A stretch of 64,000 bases of DNA from Belliella calami (GCF_022549695.1 NZ_JAKZGS010000009.1:62001-126000); one strand, 5' to 3'. Counted from the first letter of the stretch, positions 54,104-62,671 are shown. The notes: generated from the sequence alone by a model not told the origin. Numbers and translations: made by a program.

Positions 54104-55428
54104 AAAAGCCAGTGATTGATGAGAGATTGCTCGCAAATTTTTCCATAGCTCTTGAAGCAGTTATAGCAAATAGATTAAGGTCATTTTTGACTGCATTGGG
54201 GATTATATTTGGTGTAGCAGCAGTGATTGCAATGCTCGCTATTGGAAATGGGGCACAACAAGAAATATTGGAACAGATCAAGTTGGTAGGGGTCAATAAT
54301 ATTGTCATACAACCAATAGTAGAGCAGTTTGAGGAGAATGTAGGGGATGAATCTGACTTGGGAAAAGAAAGAAAGAAGTTTTCGCCAGGCTTAAGGTTGA
54401 TTGATGTGGCATCAATAGAAAAAAACATTCCTGGCATCGCTAGAATCAGTCCCGAAGTGGTCTTGGAAACCAACATCGTCTATGGTGGTGTCAGAAGGTC
54501 CGCCAAACTTGTTGGGATTACTCCAGCTTATTTTGATGTTTTGGACTTCAAGCTTGATGATGGAAGATTGTTCAGTGAGGCTAACGAAATCAAAGGTGAT
54601 CCTGTGTGCATTATTGGAAAAGCTGTTCAGCGCAAATTTTTTCCAAAAGAAAATCCAATAGGTAGGAAAATCAAAAGTGGAAGTCAATGGCTGGAAATAA
54701 TTGGTATTATGGAAGAGCGCTTGGTTTCAGAGCAGAGTATTTCGAAGTTGGGGATTCGGGATTTCAACATGGATGTATATATACCTATCCAAAGTATGTT
54801 GATTAGGTTTAAGAATAGAGATTTAGTAACTGGTTATGACTTAGAATCAGATGAATCAAGTCAGAAAAATCCGAATTACCACCAAATTGATAAACTTGTA
54901 GTCCAGGTGGCAGAGAGTGAGTCGCTCAATCCTACAGCAGAAGTAATTTCAAAACTTTTGGCAAGAAGTCATAATGGAGTAGTTGATTTTGAGATTACAA
55001 TTCCCGAATTGCTTTTAAAACAACAGCAACGTACCCAAAACATATTTAATATTGTCCTTGGAGCTATTGCAGGAATATCCTTGCTGGTAGGAGGGATAGG
55101 GATTATGAATATCATGCTGGCATCAGTGATGGAAAGAATAAAAGAAATTGGCCTAAGGCTTTCGTTAGGTGCAAAAAAATCCGATATTGTTAACCAATTC
55201 CTTTTTGAGTCCATTATGATCAGTGTTTCGGGCGGTATTATTGGTGTGATATTAGGTGTGATGCTGGCTTATGCAGTGTCCATCTTTGGAGACTTCCCCA
55301 CAGTAGTCTCATTTGCTTCCATCTTACTTTCCTTTGGAGTAGCTGCCACAGTTGGGTTGATATTTGGAATAGCTCCTGCCCAAAAAGCAGCAAGTCAGGA
55401 TCCAATAACTTCTTTAAGATATGAATAG
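54100..55428 (+). CDS. MacB/FtsX-type ABC transporter permease
   Basis: A 442-residue permease with the MacB layout: first membrane helix near 25-50 (SFLTALGIIFGVAAVIAMLAIG, with the following GNGAQQEI motif), a large periplasmic domain of about 200 residues, and three C-terminal helices (about 320-440; LVGGIGIMNIMLASVMERIKEIGLRLSLGAKKSDI is the conserved cytoplasmic hook). The start is a GTG at 54100 overlapping the adaptor stop. In canonical MacB the ATPase is fused to the N-terminus; here no ATPase domain or separate ATPase gene is present, so it must be encoded elsewhere. Substrate unknown. Confidence 0.93.
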   Translation: MKKPVIDERLLANFSIALEAVIANRLRSFLTALGIIFGVAAVIAMLAIGNGAQQEILEQIKLVGVNNIVIQPIVEQFEENVGDESDLGKERKKFSPGLRLIDVASIEKNIPGIARISPEVVLETNIVYGGVRRSAKLVGITPAYFDVLDFKLDDGRLFSEANEIKGDPVCIIGKAVQRKFFPKENPIGRKIKSGSQWLEIIGIMEERLVSEQSISKLGIRDFNMDVYIPIQSMLIRFKNRDLVTGYDLESDESSQKNPNYHQIDKLVVQVAESESLNPTAEVISKLLARSHNGVVDFEITIPELLLKQQQRTQNIFNIVLGAIAGISLLVGGIGIMNIMLASVMERIKEIGLRLSLGAKKSDIVNQFLFESIMISVSGGIIGVILGVMLAYAVSIFGDFPTVVSFASILLSFGVAATVGLIFGIAPAQKAASQDPITSLRYE

Positions 55429-56911
55429 AAAATTAATTCTTTGTGCCATTTGCGTAGGGTTTTTCCTATCATCAGCCAAAAAGGCATATTCTCAACAACA
55501 ACTAGAATACACCCTAGATCAAATCGTGGCAAGAGCTAAGAGTCAATCACCTGCTGCATTGAGAGCTGAAACTCAAAGGGAAAACAGATTTTGGCAGTAT
55601 AGGTTGTTTAAATCTAATTATAACCCACAACTGAGGCTTGGAGGGACAATCCCAAGTTACTCCCAATCTTTCAACAATGTGACTCAGCCCGATGGTACCA
55701 TTGAATTTAGGGAGGTTAGGCAAAATTTCATGGATGTTAACTTAGGTTTGGAGCAGATAATTTCTCCGACTGGTGGGCTTTTGTCCGTGAACTCATCCAC
55801 TTCTAGGTTTGATAATTTCTTGGTTACCGGTAACTCTCCACAGACAAGGTGGAGTGGCGTTCCTGTAAACATCCGATTGGAGCAGCCAATTTTTGCTTTT
55901 AATCCATTCAAATGGGATAAGAAAATTGAACCACTTGTATACGAGGAAAGTAAAAGAGAGTTTGTAGAGGAAATGGAAGGGATTAGTAGGATTGTCTCTT
56001 CTATGTTTTTTGATTATCTAGATGCTCAGATTAACCTTGATATTGCGAGAAAGAATTTAAGTAATTTTGAAGATATTTATAAGATAGAGCAAGGCAGGTA
56101 CAATATTGGGACAACTTATGAAGATAAGTTGCTCCAAGTGCGGCTTCAGGTATTGCAGGCTCAGCAGCAACTTGCACAAGCAAGATTGGATATGGAAGAC
56201 CGCTCTTTAAGGTTGAAATCATACGTAGGACTCAATGAAGCTACAGATTTGGTATTGGTAGCTCCTGCAGAAATTCCAATATTTGATGTGCCAGTGGATG
56301 AAGCTTTGGATAGAGCATATCAGAATAGATCCGAAGCCTTGGGTTTTGATAGAAGAAGATTGGAAGGTGAAGAAAGTGTCGCTAGAGCTAGGGGGCAGAG
56401 GTTTAATATGAATCTTGGAGCAAGCTATGGTTACAACAATGCGGCATTGATGTGGGGAGATATTTATTCTAACCCTAATACCCAAGCCTTAGTTAATCTA
56501 AATGTATCGGTTCCGATTCTCGATTGGGGAAGAAATAAAGCCCGAATGGGTCAGGCAATTGCAAACAAGAAATTGGTGGACTACACTGTCGATCAAGATA
56601 TCATAAACTTTGAGCAATTGATATTTACAAAGGTAAAGAACTTCCAAATGCTCAAAGACAGAATGGAGATTACCAAACTTTCGGATGAAGTTGCCGATAA
56701 AAGATATGAAATATCACTTCAAAGATATCAGAATGGCAACGTTACCATTACTGATTTGAATATTGCACAACAAGAAAAGGATAGCAATAAAAGAGCATAT
56801 ATTCAATCCTTGCGAGATTATTGGACAGCATATTATGAAATGCGTGAGTTGACACTATATGACTTTGAGAATAAAAAATTGCTTTACCTTCCTGAGGAAG
56901 TAGAAGATTAG
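55421..56911 (+). CDS. TolC-family outer-membrane efflux protein
   Basis: A 496-residue protein with signal peptide (LILCAICVGFFLSSAKKAYSQ), then two outer-membrane-efflux-protein repeats with long helices (GRYNIGTTYEDKLLQVRLQVLQAQQQLAQARLDMEDRS and YQNGNVTITDLNIAQQEKDSNKRAYIQSLRDYW). It should form the outer-membrane duct for the adaptor and permease. Its start overlaps the permease stop by 8 nt. The first half lacks the common RGRP-type motifs, and the order (adaptor, permease, TolC) is usual in Bacteroidota. Confidence 0.93.
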   Translation: MNRKLILCAICVGFFLSSAKKAYSQQQLEYTLDQIVARAKSQSPAALRAETQRENRFWQYRLFKSNYNPQLRLGGTIPSYSQSFNNVTQPDGTIEFREVRQNFMDVNLGLEQIISPTGGLLSVNSSTSRFDNFLVTGNSPQTRWSGVPVNIRLEQPIFAFNPFKWDKKIEPLVYEESKREFVEEMEGISRIVSSMFFDYLDAQINLDIARKNLSNFEDIYKIEQGRYNIGTTYEDKLLQVRLQVLQAQQQLAQARLDMEDRSLRLKSYVGLNEATDLVLVAPAEIPIFDVPVDEALDRAYQNRSEALGFDRRRLEGEESVARARGQRFNMNLGASYGYNNAALMWGDIYSNPNTQALVNLNVSVPILDWGRNKARMGQAIANKKLVDYTVDQDIINFEQLIFTKVKNFQMLKDRMEITKLSDEVADKRYEISLQRYQNGNVTITDLNIAQQEKDSNKRAYIQSLRDYWTAYYEMRELTLYDFENKKLLYLPEEVED

Positions 56912-56921
56912 AAAATATTAT

Positions 56922-56955
56922 AAGACCAAGATTCTTAAGATTCTTGGTCTTTTTG
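56922..56955. terminator. Bidirectional terminator overlapping the RHH gene end
   Basis: Stem aagaccaaga / tcttggtctt (56922-56931 with 56942-56951), 10-nt loop with an inner palindrome tcttaaga, then T's. The stop codon of the convergent RHH gene (56935-56937) lies inside it. Confidence 0.75.
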
Positions 56956-57105
56956 CTTTGGAAGCCTTTTGGCTTTTTTCAGCGCTTCATAGATTATCCA
57001 TTCTATTTGACCATTCGTACTACGAAATTCATCCTCAGACCATTTTTCAACGGCTTTCATGAGTTTTTCGTCAATTCTTAGAGCAAAGGGTTTTTTAGCT
57101 GACAT
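56935..57105 (-). CDS. Arc-type ribbon-helix-helix protein
   Basis: A 56-residue protein starting MSAKKPFALRIDEKLMKAV. The segment KPFALRID is a ribbon-helix-helix beta strand, followed by two helices (EKLMKAVEKWSEDE, STNGQIEWIIYEALKKAK) as in Arc/MetJ-like DNA-binding proteins. It ends in a basic tail. ATG 57105 is preferred: a frame extending to 57156 would overlap the preceding gene. It is 4 nt after the PH-like gene. A regulator of the SPFH operon or a structural partner are both possible. Confidence 0.82.
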   Translation of the reverse strand: MSAKKPFALRIDEKLMKAVEKWSEDEFRSTNGQIEWIIYEALKKAKRLPKQKDQES

Positions 57106-57109
57106 TACT

Positions 57110-57610
57110 TTAATTATTAATAGATAAGACCTCTTCTTCCGACTTCCACAATGCAATAATCTTCTCTATCTCCAAAGGTTTATGCGTACTGAAAGCATAC
57201 TTTTTATTTTTTGTTTCCACTATAAAGATATGGTCTGAGAAATAAATGTAAGCTTTGATTTTTCTTGAAAATCTTACTCCAATACCACCATACTCAAGAA
57301 TACCATCTGATTTTTTAACATAAACATTTTCTATTTCTTCTTTTTTAAACTTTGTCCACTTATTAAAGATTGGAGGATTTCTAAATGAAATGCCATAATC
57401 ATCAACCCTCAGATCAAGTCTCATATTGAAGATAAGTGAAAATGCACCTATCATTATTGTTCCTATTATCAAAAGCATTTTCCCTCCATCTTCACCTAGA
57501 TTTCCAGTAAAATAGAAAACAGTGAGTAAGATTAGTGTGGGCAATTCAATTAATATGATTGCCCACATAATAATGCTTCCACGAAAATCTTGCCTCTCGT
57601 TAAGGACCAT
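57110..57610 (-). CDS. Two-helix membrane protein with PH-like domain
   Basis: A 166-residue inner-membrane protein with two adjacent hydrophobic helices (IIMWAIILIELPTLILLTVFYF and MLLIIGTIMIGAFSLIF) followed by a soluble domain of alternating short beta strands ending in a helix (LEIEKIIALWKSEEEVLS). This fits bacterial PH-like (YdbS/YokE-type) domains, e.g. VDDYGISFRNPP, FKKEEIENVYV, VETKNKKYAFSTHKP. It lies between SPFH and RHH genes with gaps of 3 and 4 nt; the three genes form one operon. Function unknown. Confidence 0.8.
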   Translation of the reverse strand: MVLNERQDFRGSIIMWAIILIELPTLILLTVFYFTGNLGEDGGKMLLIIGTIMIGAFSLIFNMRLDLRVDDYGISFRNPPIFNKWTKFKKEEIENVYVKKSDGILEYGGIGVRFSRKIKAYIYFSDHIFIVETKNKKYAFSTHKPLEIEKIIALWKSEEEVLSINN

Positions 57611-57613
57611 CTT

Positions 57614-58462
57614 CTATTGGTTCAAGGTCCCTACATTCAAAACAGGACTAGCAGAGCGATCAGAACAAAGTACGACCATCAGGTTACTCACCATGGCAGC
57701 TTTTCTTTCTTCTTCGAATTCTATAATTCCTTTTATTTTCAAATCTTCCAATGCCATTTCGACCATTCCTACTGCTCCGTCTACGATCTTTCTTCTTGCA
57801 GCGACAATGGCCGTAGCTTGCTGTCTTTGAAGCATGGCGGAGGCTATTTCCTGAGAATATGCCAAATGGGAAATTCTTGCTTCTATCACTTTGATGCCGG
57901 CATGATGCAAGCGCTCAGAAATCTCGGCCTCCAAAGAATGATTGACATCTTCTACACCTGAACGCAAAGTGATTTCAGCATTTTCAGCTTCAAAGTCATC
58001 ATACGGATATTTTCCTGCCATCTTTCTCACTGCAGCATCAGATTGTAGATGTATGAAATTTTCATAATCTTCTACTTCAAAAGTGGCTTTGAATGTGTCC
58101 TCTACCTGCCAAACGACAATTGTTCCGACCATTACCGGATTACCGATTTTATCATTTACTTTCAAGGGCTTGTTTTCAAAATTCCTTACCCGAAGGGAAA
58201 TTTTGTTTTTTGTCATAAATGGATTTACCCAAAAGAACCCATTTGCCTTTACAGTTCCTTTGTAAGCTCCAAACAAAATCAGTACCATGGCTTTGTTAGG
58301 TTGAAGGGTGAAGAATCCAGGGAGGATTAAAATAAATCCTATAATTGAGAGAATAGCAGGGATTTTTGATCCGGTTGCGATAGAGAATGCTGCGGCAGGA
58401 ATCAGTGCTATCGCTACCAAAACCATTAAATAGCCAGAAAGAGGTTTGATTGTTTTTTCCAT
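57614..58462 (-). CDS. SPFH/band-7 domain membrane protein
   Basis: A 282-residue SPFH protein. Two N-terminal hydrophobic segments (YLMVLVAIALIPAAAFSIATG and ILSIIGFILILPGFF) are followed by the SPFH domain (VNPFMTKNKISLRVRNFENKPLKVNDKIGNPV) and a helical region (HLQSDAAVRKMAGKYPYDDF, EISERLHHAGIKVIEARISHLAYSQEIASAMLQRQQATAIVAARRKIVDGAV). Related proteins organise membrane microdomains or protease assemblies. It is the first gene of an operon with a PH-like protein and an RHH protein; this order recurs in Bacteroidota to my knowledge, but the operon's function is unknown. Confidence 0.9.
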   Translation of the reverse strand: MEKTIKPLSGYLMVLVAIALIPAAAFSIATGSKIPAILSIIGFILILPGFFTLQPNKAMVLILFGAYKGTVKANGFFWVNPFMTKNKISLRVRNFENKPLKVNDKIGNPVMVGTIVVWQVEDTFKATFEVEDYENFIHLQSDAAVRKMAGKYPYDDFEAENAEITLRSGVEDVNHSLEAEISERLHHAGIKVIEARISHLAYSQEIASAMLQRQQATAIVAARRKIVDGAVGMVEMALEDLKIKGIIEFEEERKAAMVSNLMVVLCSDRSASPVLNVGTLNQ

Positions 58463-58637
58463 ATTGTATTGATATTAAATTGATATCATTACAATATACT
58501 TATTTTTCTAGAATAGGTTGTGTGTTCTGCCATATTTTTTAAAACTATCGAATATCTGGTGTTACTATTTATACCGATTTTGGGAATTTTTTATTCGATA
58601 ATAAGGCTATTTAAAATAAGAGGGATACAAAGGGTTT

Positions 58638-58969
58638 AAATCAATCAATAGTCCAATAAAAAGCCCCTGATTCTGATTTTAGCATTTTATAGGATCCAAA
58701 TTCACCGATTATTTCCGCTTCTTTTCCGATAAGGTCGGAAGGAAAAGTATTCTCGTTCAAAAAATCTTCTTTTAGGGATATCGTATTGCTCATATCTATT
58801 TTTGACAAAGGAGGTAAGTTTGAGCTGAGCAGATTTTGATGCAAGTATCCATTCTCTCCGTCAGGTAATTTTACTCTATACCAATCTGAGGTTTTGGCCA
58901 ATGCAAATACTATTGTATTGTTAGTAAGCTGTGTAATAGTTGAAGACTGTGTATTGGGTTCTTGTCTTA
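58638..58969. repeat. 332-bp direct repeat, displaced copy of M23 gene tail
   Basis: Nearly identical to 61034-61365 (offset 2,396 nt). Seven single-base differences were found by eye, all at third codon positions and all synonymous. The repeat starts 3 nt beyond the stop codon and ends at the beginning of the SH3 domain. Confidence 0.93.
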
Positions 58970-58976
58970 CAATCAT
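58641..58976 (-). pseudogene. Free-standing SH3-like tail of the M23 peptidase (truncated duplicate)
   Basis: A 111-residue frame (MIVRQEPNTQSSTITQLT...) whose last 108 residues are identical to the C-terminus of the M23 lipoprotein encoded at 61037-62344. It contains the SH3b-like domain (SDWYRVKLPDGENGYLHQNLL) and the following C-terminal region, but no signal peptide, no lipobox and no peptidase domain. The first three residues are new, so the ATG arises at the junction. I label it a broken duplicate; the strict absence of amino-acid changes leaves open that it is expressed or was formed recently. Confidence 0.8.
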
Positions 58977-59093
58977 ATTTAATTTACGTCTTAAATATTA
59001 CTTAAAAATGGTTAAATATTGTATTTTGTTGAAATGTTCATATTTAAATATTTTTTTTAAATAAACTAATTAACTATCGCTTTAAAAATTAGG

Positions 59094-59125
<32 letters not shown>

Positions 59126-59141
59126 GAAAAAAAATTGTTTT

Positions 59142-60200
59142 ATGAAAAAATCTAACATTCTAAAATTTTTGATTTACCCAATAATAGTTATTGGTTGTAA
59201 TTCTACATTAGAGGAACAAACACTAGTTCCTATTGACTCGACATTTGAAATGGTTGGTCAAACTTTGAAATTTAGTTCTCTTGAAGATTACGAAAATTAT
59301 TTTGAGAATTCAGAAAAAGTTGACTTACCTGTTTTTCAAAGTTTGAAGTCTGTTTTCAACAGTAACCCTTCTAAAAGTGAATATTTAGGAAGGTTAAGTA
59401 AATCTGGCATAGAGAATTTGGAAGAGTTTAAAGACTCTAAAATTCTTGAATTGCTAGATGAAAATGGATTTGTAATCATCCATGATTATTTAATCCAATT
59501 GGATTTTGAAAATGGCGAAGCGTACGTAACTAAGGATCTTTCATTGAGAGAGAAAATTTTAAACCGAGATTTTAATAATCTCGATATTAATAAATTTAGT
59601 TTTGAAGATGATGTGCTTGGAATTCTATTTGGAGAAGATGAAGTGAAAAATGAAACTAACTCCTATATTGATGAGTTAGTTGTAAATGAAAATTTACGGA
59701 TATCCTCTGGAGGGTGTCCTGGTTCATATCCTCCAGGTTCTTCTTTTCCTTCTATGGTAGGGAGTGGTTGTGATAGTAAGAAATGTGAATTTACGAGTAT
59801 TTGGCAAGAGGGAAATTGGGAATTCAAAGCTGAAGCAAAACATGTATATCAAGCAGCAGCTGTTTATTTTAGGCTTAAAACTGAAGTTGCTCAATATAGA
59901 AGATCCATTGGAGGTGGAAGTTGGAGCAATTATGGAAGTGATAATATGAAAATAACCTATTGGGGTAGTTTTACTCCTAAAAACCGATCATGGCGTCCAT
60001 TAAGTGGTTGTTATGATGAGTGTCAAGGTTGTTGGCCTCCACCTGCAAATAAACAAAAGGTTCAGAGAGTTTATCATGAAGCAGGTAGACGCTTGACTCA
60101 GTACAATTTATATGGTATAATTGACGTTTTCCTAGGAGGAGGAAATTATGGAAGTGGTTATCATGATACTTTTCAATTGTTCAATATTAAAAGAGACTAA
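59142..60200 (+). CDS. Hypothetical Cys-rich-tailed lipoprotein in the repeat-flanked cassette
   Basis: A 352-residue lipoprotein (MKKSNILKFLIYPIIVIGC, Cys19, then NSTLEEQ). Residues of about 25-190 are an acidic alpha/beta region (LEDYENYFENSEK, GFVIIHDYLIQLDFENGEAYV). After a Gly/Pro/Ser linker (GGCPGSYPPGSSFPSM) comes a Cys-containing C-terminal domain (GCDSKKCEFTSIW, SGCYDECQGCWPPPANKQKV) that may be disulfide-linked. I do not recognise a family. The start is ATG 59142; an alternative TTG lies just downstream of a 29-T run. The beta-barrel gene follows after only 3 nt, so the two form a small operon. Confidence 0.85.
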   Translation: MKKSNILKFLIYPIIVIGCNSTLEEQTLVPIDSTFEMVGQTLKFSSLEDYENYFENSEKVDLPVFQSLKSVFNSNPSKSEYLGRLSKSGIENLEEFKDSKILELLDENGFVIIHDYLIQLDFENGEAYVTKDLSLREKILNRDFNNLDINKFSFEDDVLGILFGEDEVKNETNSYIDELVVNENLRISSGGCPGSYPPGSSFPSMVGSGCDSKKCEFTSIWQEGNWEFKAEAKHVYQAAAVYFRLKTEVAQYRRSIGGGSWSNYGSDNMKITYWGSFTPKNRSWRPLSGCYDECQGCWPPPANKQKVQRVYHEAGRRLTQYNLYGIIDVFLGGGNYGSGYHDTFQLFNIKRD

Positions 60201-60203
60201 TCG

Positions 60204-60956
60204 ATGAATTTCACAAAAATTTTGTTTATCCTAGGTTTTATATTTTTGATGTCCTTCCAAACCAAAGCTCAAAGTAGATTTGCAATTGGGGTACAAGGAG
60301 GTGTATCAAGATTGTCTTCTGAGACGATAGCAGTATCAGACCAACTCAATGGATTCAATGCGATTGGAAGCGAAGATGCAAATGTCTTTATATTTTCCAG
60401 GTATTATTTCCTGTCAAATTGGAGCGCTAGATTTGGAATAGGGGTTATGGGATTAAGTACTGCTCATCAATTCGAAAACTCTAAGTTTGGAAGGATAAAT
60501 AATGGAGTTAACGGTCAATTTCTGTTGAGTATAGATAGGTTTATTCCTTTTGGTTCTAGTAATTGGGGAGGTTTGGTTTCTTTAGGCCTGAATGGTGTTT
60601 ATCTAGGTGAAAGCGCAGGTGAAATCAGAAGGATAACAAGTGAAGAAGGTGCTAGGATCGGGGCACATTTAATTCCAGATGTAAATGGAAATGTAGGTTC
60701 AATTATGGGGCATGATGTTGAATACTTTACAAGAGATAGTGAAATCCTTGTTCATCTTAGACCTGAAGTAGGGATATATCGTAAGTTTGATAGGCAAATA
60801 TTAGGTTTATCTTTTGTCTATGGTCATGCAATAGGGAAACCACTTTATAAAAATGATTTCAATAGAATTTCTCTACATCAGCAAGATTTTTCTAGTAAGC
60901 ATCAGTTTAGCGGTTCTTTCGTTGCAGTTCAAGTTGGATATGAATTCCAGTTTTAG
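60204..60956 (+). CDS. Small outer-membrane beta-barrel-like protein
   Basis: A 250-residue protein with a signal peptide (MNFTKILFILGFIFLMSFQTKAQ) followed by strands with alternating hydrophobic residues and Gly turns (RFAIGVQGGVSRLS, WSARFGIGVMGLSTAHQF, WGGLVSLGLNGVYLGESAG) and a terminal aromatic strand (FVAVQVGYEFQF). The final Phe is typical of outer-membrane barrels. The specific family is not recognised. It is cotranscribed with the preceding lipoprotein and ended by a hairpin. Confidence 0.85.
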   Translation: MNFTKILFILGFIFLMSFQTKAQSRFAIGVQGGVSRLSSETIAVSDQLNGFNAIGSEDANVFIFSRYYFLSNWSARFGIGVMGLSTAHQFENSKFGRINNGVNGQFLLSIDRFIPFGSSNWGGLVSLGLNGVYLGESAGEIRRITSEEGARIGAHLIPDVNGNVGSIMGHDVEYFTRDSEILVHLRPEVGIYRKFDRQILGLSFVYGHAIGKPLYKNDFNRISLHQQDFSSKHQFSGSFVAVQVGYEFQF

Positions 60957-60965
60957 TAGATAATT

Positions 60966-61003
60966 TACCTTTGGGTTTCTTAACCGAATCCCAAAGGTAT
61001 TTC
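60966..61003. terminator. Terminator after cassette
   Basis: Stem tacctttggg / cccaaaggta (60966-60975 with 60990-60999), 14-nt loop, followed by tttctt. It sits between the beta-barrel gene and the convergent M23 gene. Confidence 0.75.
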
Positions 61004-61033
61004 TTCAAAAATTGATACTTTTCTTTGTACTCA

Positions 61034-61365
61034 AAATCAATCAATAGTCCAATAAAAAGCCCCTGATTCTGATTTTAGCATTTTGTAGGATCCAAATTCA
61101 CCGATTATTTCCGCTTCTTTTCCGATAAGGTCGGAAGGAAAAGTATTCTCATTCAAAAAATCTTCTTTTAGGGATATAGTATTGCTCATGTCTATTTTTG
61201 ACAAAGGGGGTAAGTTTGAGCTGAGCAGATTTTGATGCAAGTATCCATTCTCTCCGTCAGGTAATTTTACTCTATACCAATCTGAGGTTTTAGCCAATGC
61301 AAATACTATTGTATTGTTGGTAAGCTGTGTAATAGTTGAAGACTGTGTATTGGGTTCTTGTCTTA
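61034..61365. repeat. 332-bp direct repeat, in-place copy of M23 gene tail
   Basis: Partner of 58638-58969, same orientation. This copy is the 3' end of the complete M23 gene. The 2,396-nt repeat offset includes both cassette genes. Confidence 0.93.
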
Positions 61366-62344
61366 AGTTGGCTTTTGGGACGATGATTTTGTGAGGGCCT
61401 CCCAAATCAATGCTGTCCGAAAAGTTTGGTTCGGCAAGTTCTTTGGCACTTGCCAAAAATGGTAAAGGATCAACAGCTCCTCTTCCAGATTTGTAAATAC
61501 CAAAATGCAAATGTGGAGGTGTTGTAATGGCGTTCCCAGTGTTTCCGACCAAACCAAGTGTGTCTCCAGGTTTGATTTTTTGACCTATACTGACCAATTG
61601 GCTGTCAAGGTGAGCAAAGTAATAGGAATACCCACTTGCAGCAATGCTTACTGTTTTGCCTCCTAACCGATTACTCCCGACTCGGGAAACCCTCCCTTCC
61701 GTCACGGCAACCACAGGGGTGCCTCTTGGGGCAAAAACATCCACTCCTTCATGTTTTCTCGCCCCACCATCTCTTGCCACACCAAAGAAGCTACCGATTG
61801 ATTGGTGGTTTTTTCCTTCTATAGGAAATGCAAGGGAAGCATTGTAGGTTACTGCAATTTGAATGATGCCGCCACGAAACAATTCTGGCTGAACTCTAAC
61901 ACCATGAATCCCTGATTTGGTGACTTTGTATTTGATCGAATGCTGCTCTTTTGCAAAGTGAATATTTTTCTGACTTTCATCTGTTTTTTCAAAAACATCA
62001 ATAAAGACCATTCCGCTTTGTTGAGAAATCTGTTCTACCTTTATTTCAATTTCTTGACCTTCTGTTACACTGTATTCCAAAAAAACAGCTTGTGGATTTG
62101 CGTTCTCAAATCGGGTAACTTCCTGGTAGGGCAATGAAATGGAAGAAGGGTTTAAGAGTGCTTTTTCTCCAGCTTCAATCCAATCTTTTCCCAATGCATA
62201 GCTTTCCATTCCAGCATTCTTCAGACTGTTTTCATAATCCTTATAGGGGCTTGAAGAGCCTAGAAGCTTGTCTATTTTGGTACCATTACAAGAAAATAAC
62301 AGTGCGGAAAATATTAGGAGAAGGGCTGTGGATATGGTTTTCAT
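61037..62344 (-). CDS. M23 family (LytM) peptidase lipoprotein with SH3b tail
   Basis: A 435-residue envelope lipoprotein (signal MKTISTALLLIFSALLFSC, Cys19) likely to cleave peptidoglycan cross-bridges or to activate amidases. The N-terminal beta-domain (about 60-180) precedes the LytM domain. The zinc ligands are in HEGVDVFAP (His and Asp, about 198) and the HLHFG motif (about 279, TPPHLHFGIYKSGRG); the GNTGNAITTPPH context is complete, so it should be active. The SH3b-like tail (NLRQEPNTQS ... VKLPDGENGYLHQ) is at about 325-385, followed by a further C-terminal region. The tail is the unit duplicated at 58638-58969. Monocistronic and convergent with the cassette genes. Confidence 0.93.
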   Translation of the reverse strand: MKTISTALLLIFSALLFSCNGTKIDKLLGSSSPYKDYENSLKNAGMESYALGKDWIEAGEKALLNPSSISLPYQEVTRFENANPQAVFLEYSVTEGQEIEIKVEQISQQSGMVFIDVFEKTDESQKNIHFAKEQHSIKYKVTKSGIHGVRVQPELFRGGIIQIAVTYNASLAFPIEGKNHQSIGSFFGVARDGGARKHEGVDVFAPRGTPVVAVTEGRVSRVGSNRLGGKTVSIAASGYSYYFAHLDSQLVSIGQKIKPGDTLGLVGNTGNAITTPPHLHFGIYKSGRGAVDPLPFLASAKELAEPNFSDSIDLGGPHKIIVPKANLRQEPNTQSSTITQLTNNTIVFALAKTSDWYRVKLPDGENGYLHQNLLSSNLPPLSKIDMSNTISLKEDFLNENTFPSDLIGKEAEIIGEFGSYKMLKSESGAFYWTID

Positions 62345-62430
62345 AGTCGTAAATGATCAATAACCATGCTTACAATACATTTGACTAATTTTTATATCAT
62401 TCGATTACCTGTGAAGATATCATACTTCCT

Positions 62431-62616
62431 GTGGAGAATTATGCTGATGCAATCAAGCATTTAGAAAACTCTTTGTCTAAAGGAGATCACTATTTCAATC
62501 AGTTTTTGGCAGACATGATTTATGATAAGATAGGGGATAATGATAAGGCCAGGTTTTATGGACAAAACGCTTTGAATAATTATCCAAAGCATTGGGTTGA
62601 GAAGAAAGAAAATTGA
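62431..62616 (+). pseudogene. TPR-like fragment without a clear start
   Basis: A 61-residue frame from a GTG (MENYADAIKHLENSLSKGDHYFNQFLADMIYDKIGDNDKARFYGQNALNNYPKHW) that looks like one and a half tetratricopeptide repeats. The frame is open from 62389 but has no ATG and no signal. It is probably the remnant of a longer TPR protein interrupted upstream, or a very small GTG-started gene. Confidence 0.4.
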
Positions 62617-62671
62617 TAGATGAGCTGCTTAAAACTCAGTTTTCGTTGGACTAACTTCTAAAGCAAAAAAT

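Noticed and set aside
60393-60900. Possible mobile-element transposase in the M23 cassette
   Set aside because: Both cassette ORFs are exported proteins; no DDE, Tyr or Ser recombinase motif and no terminal inverted repeats were seen.
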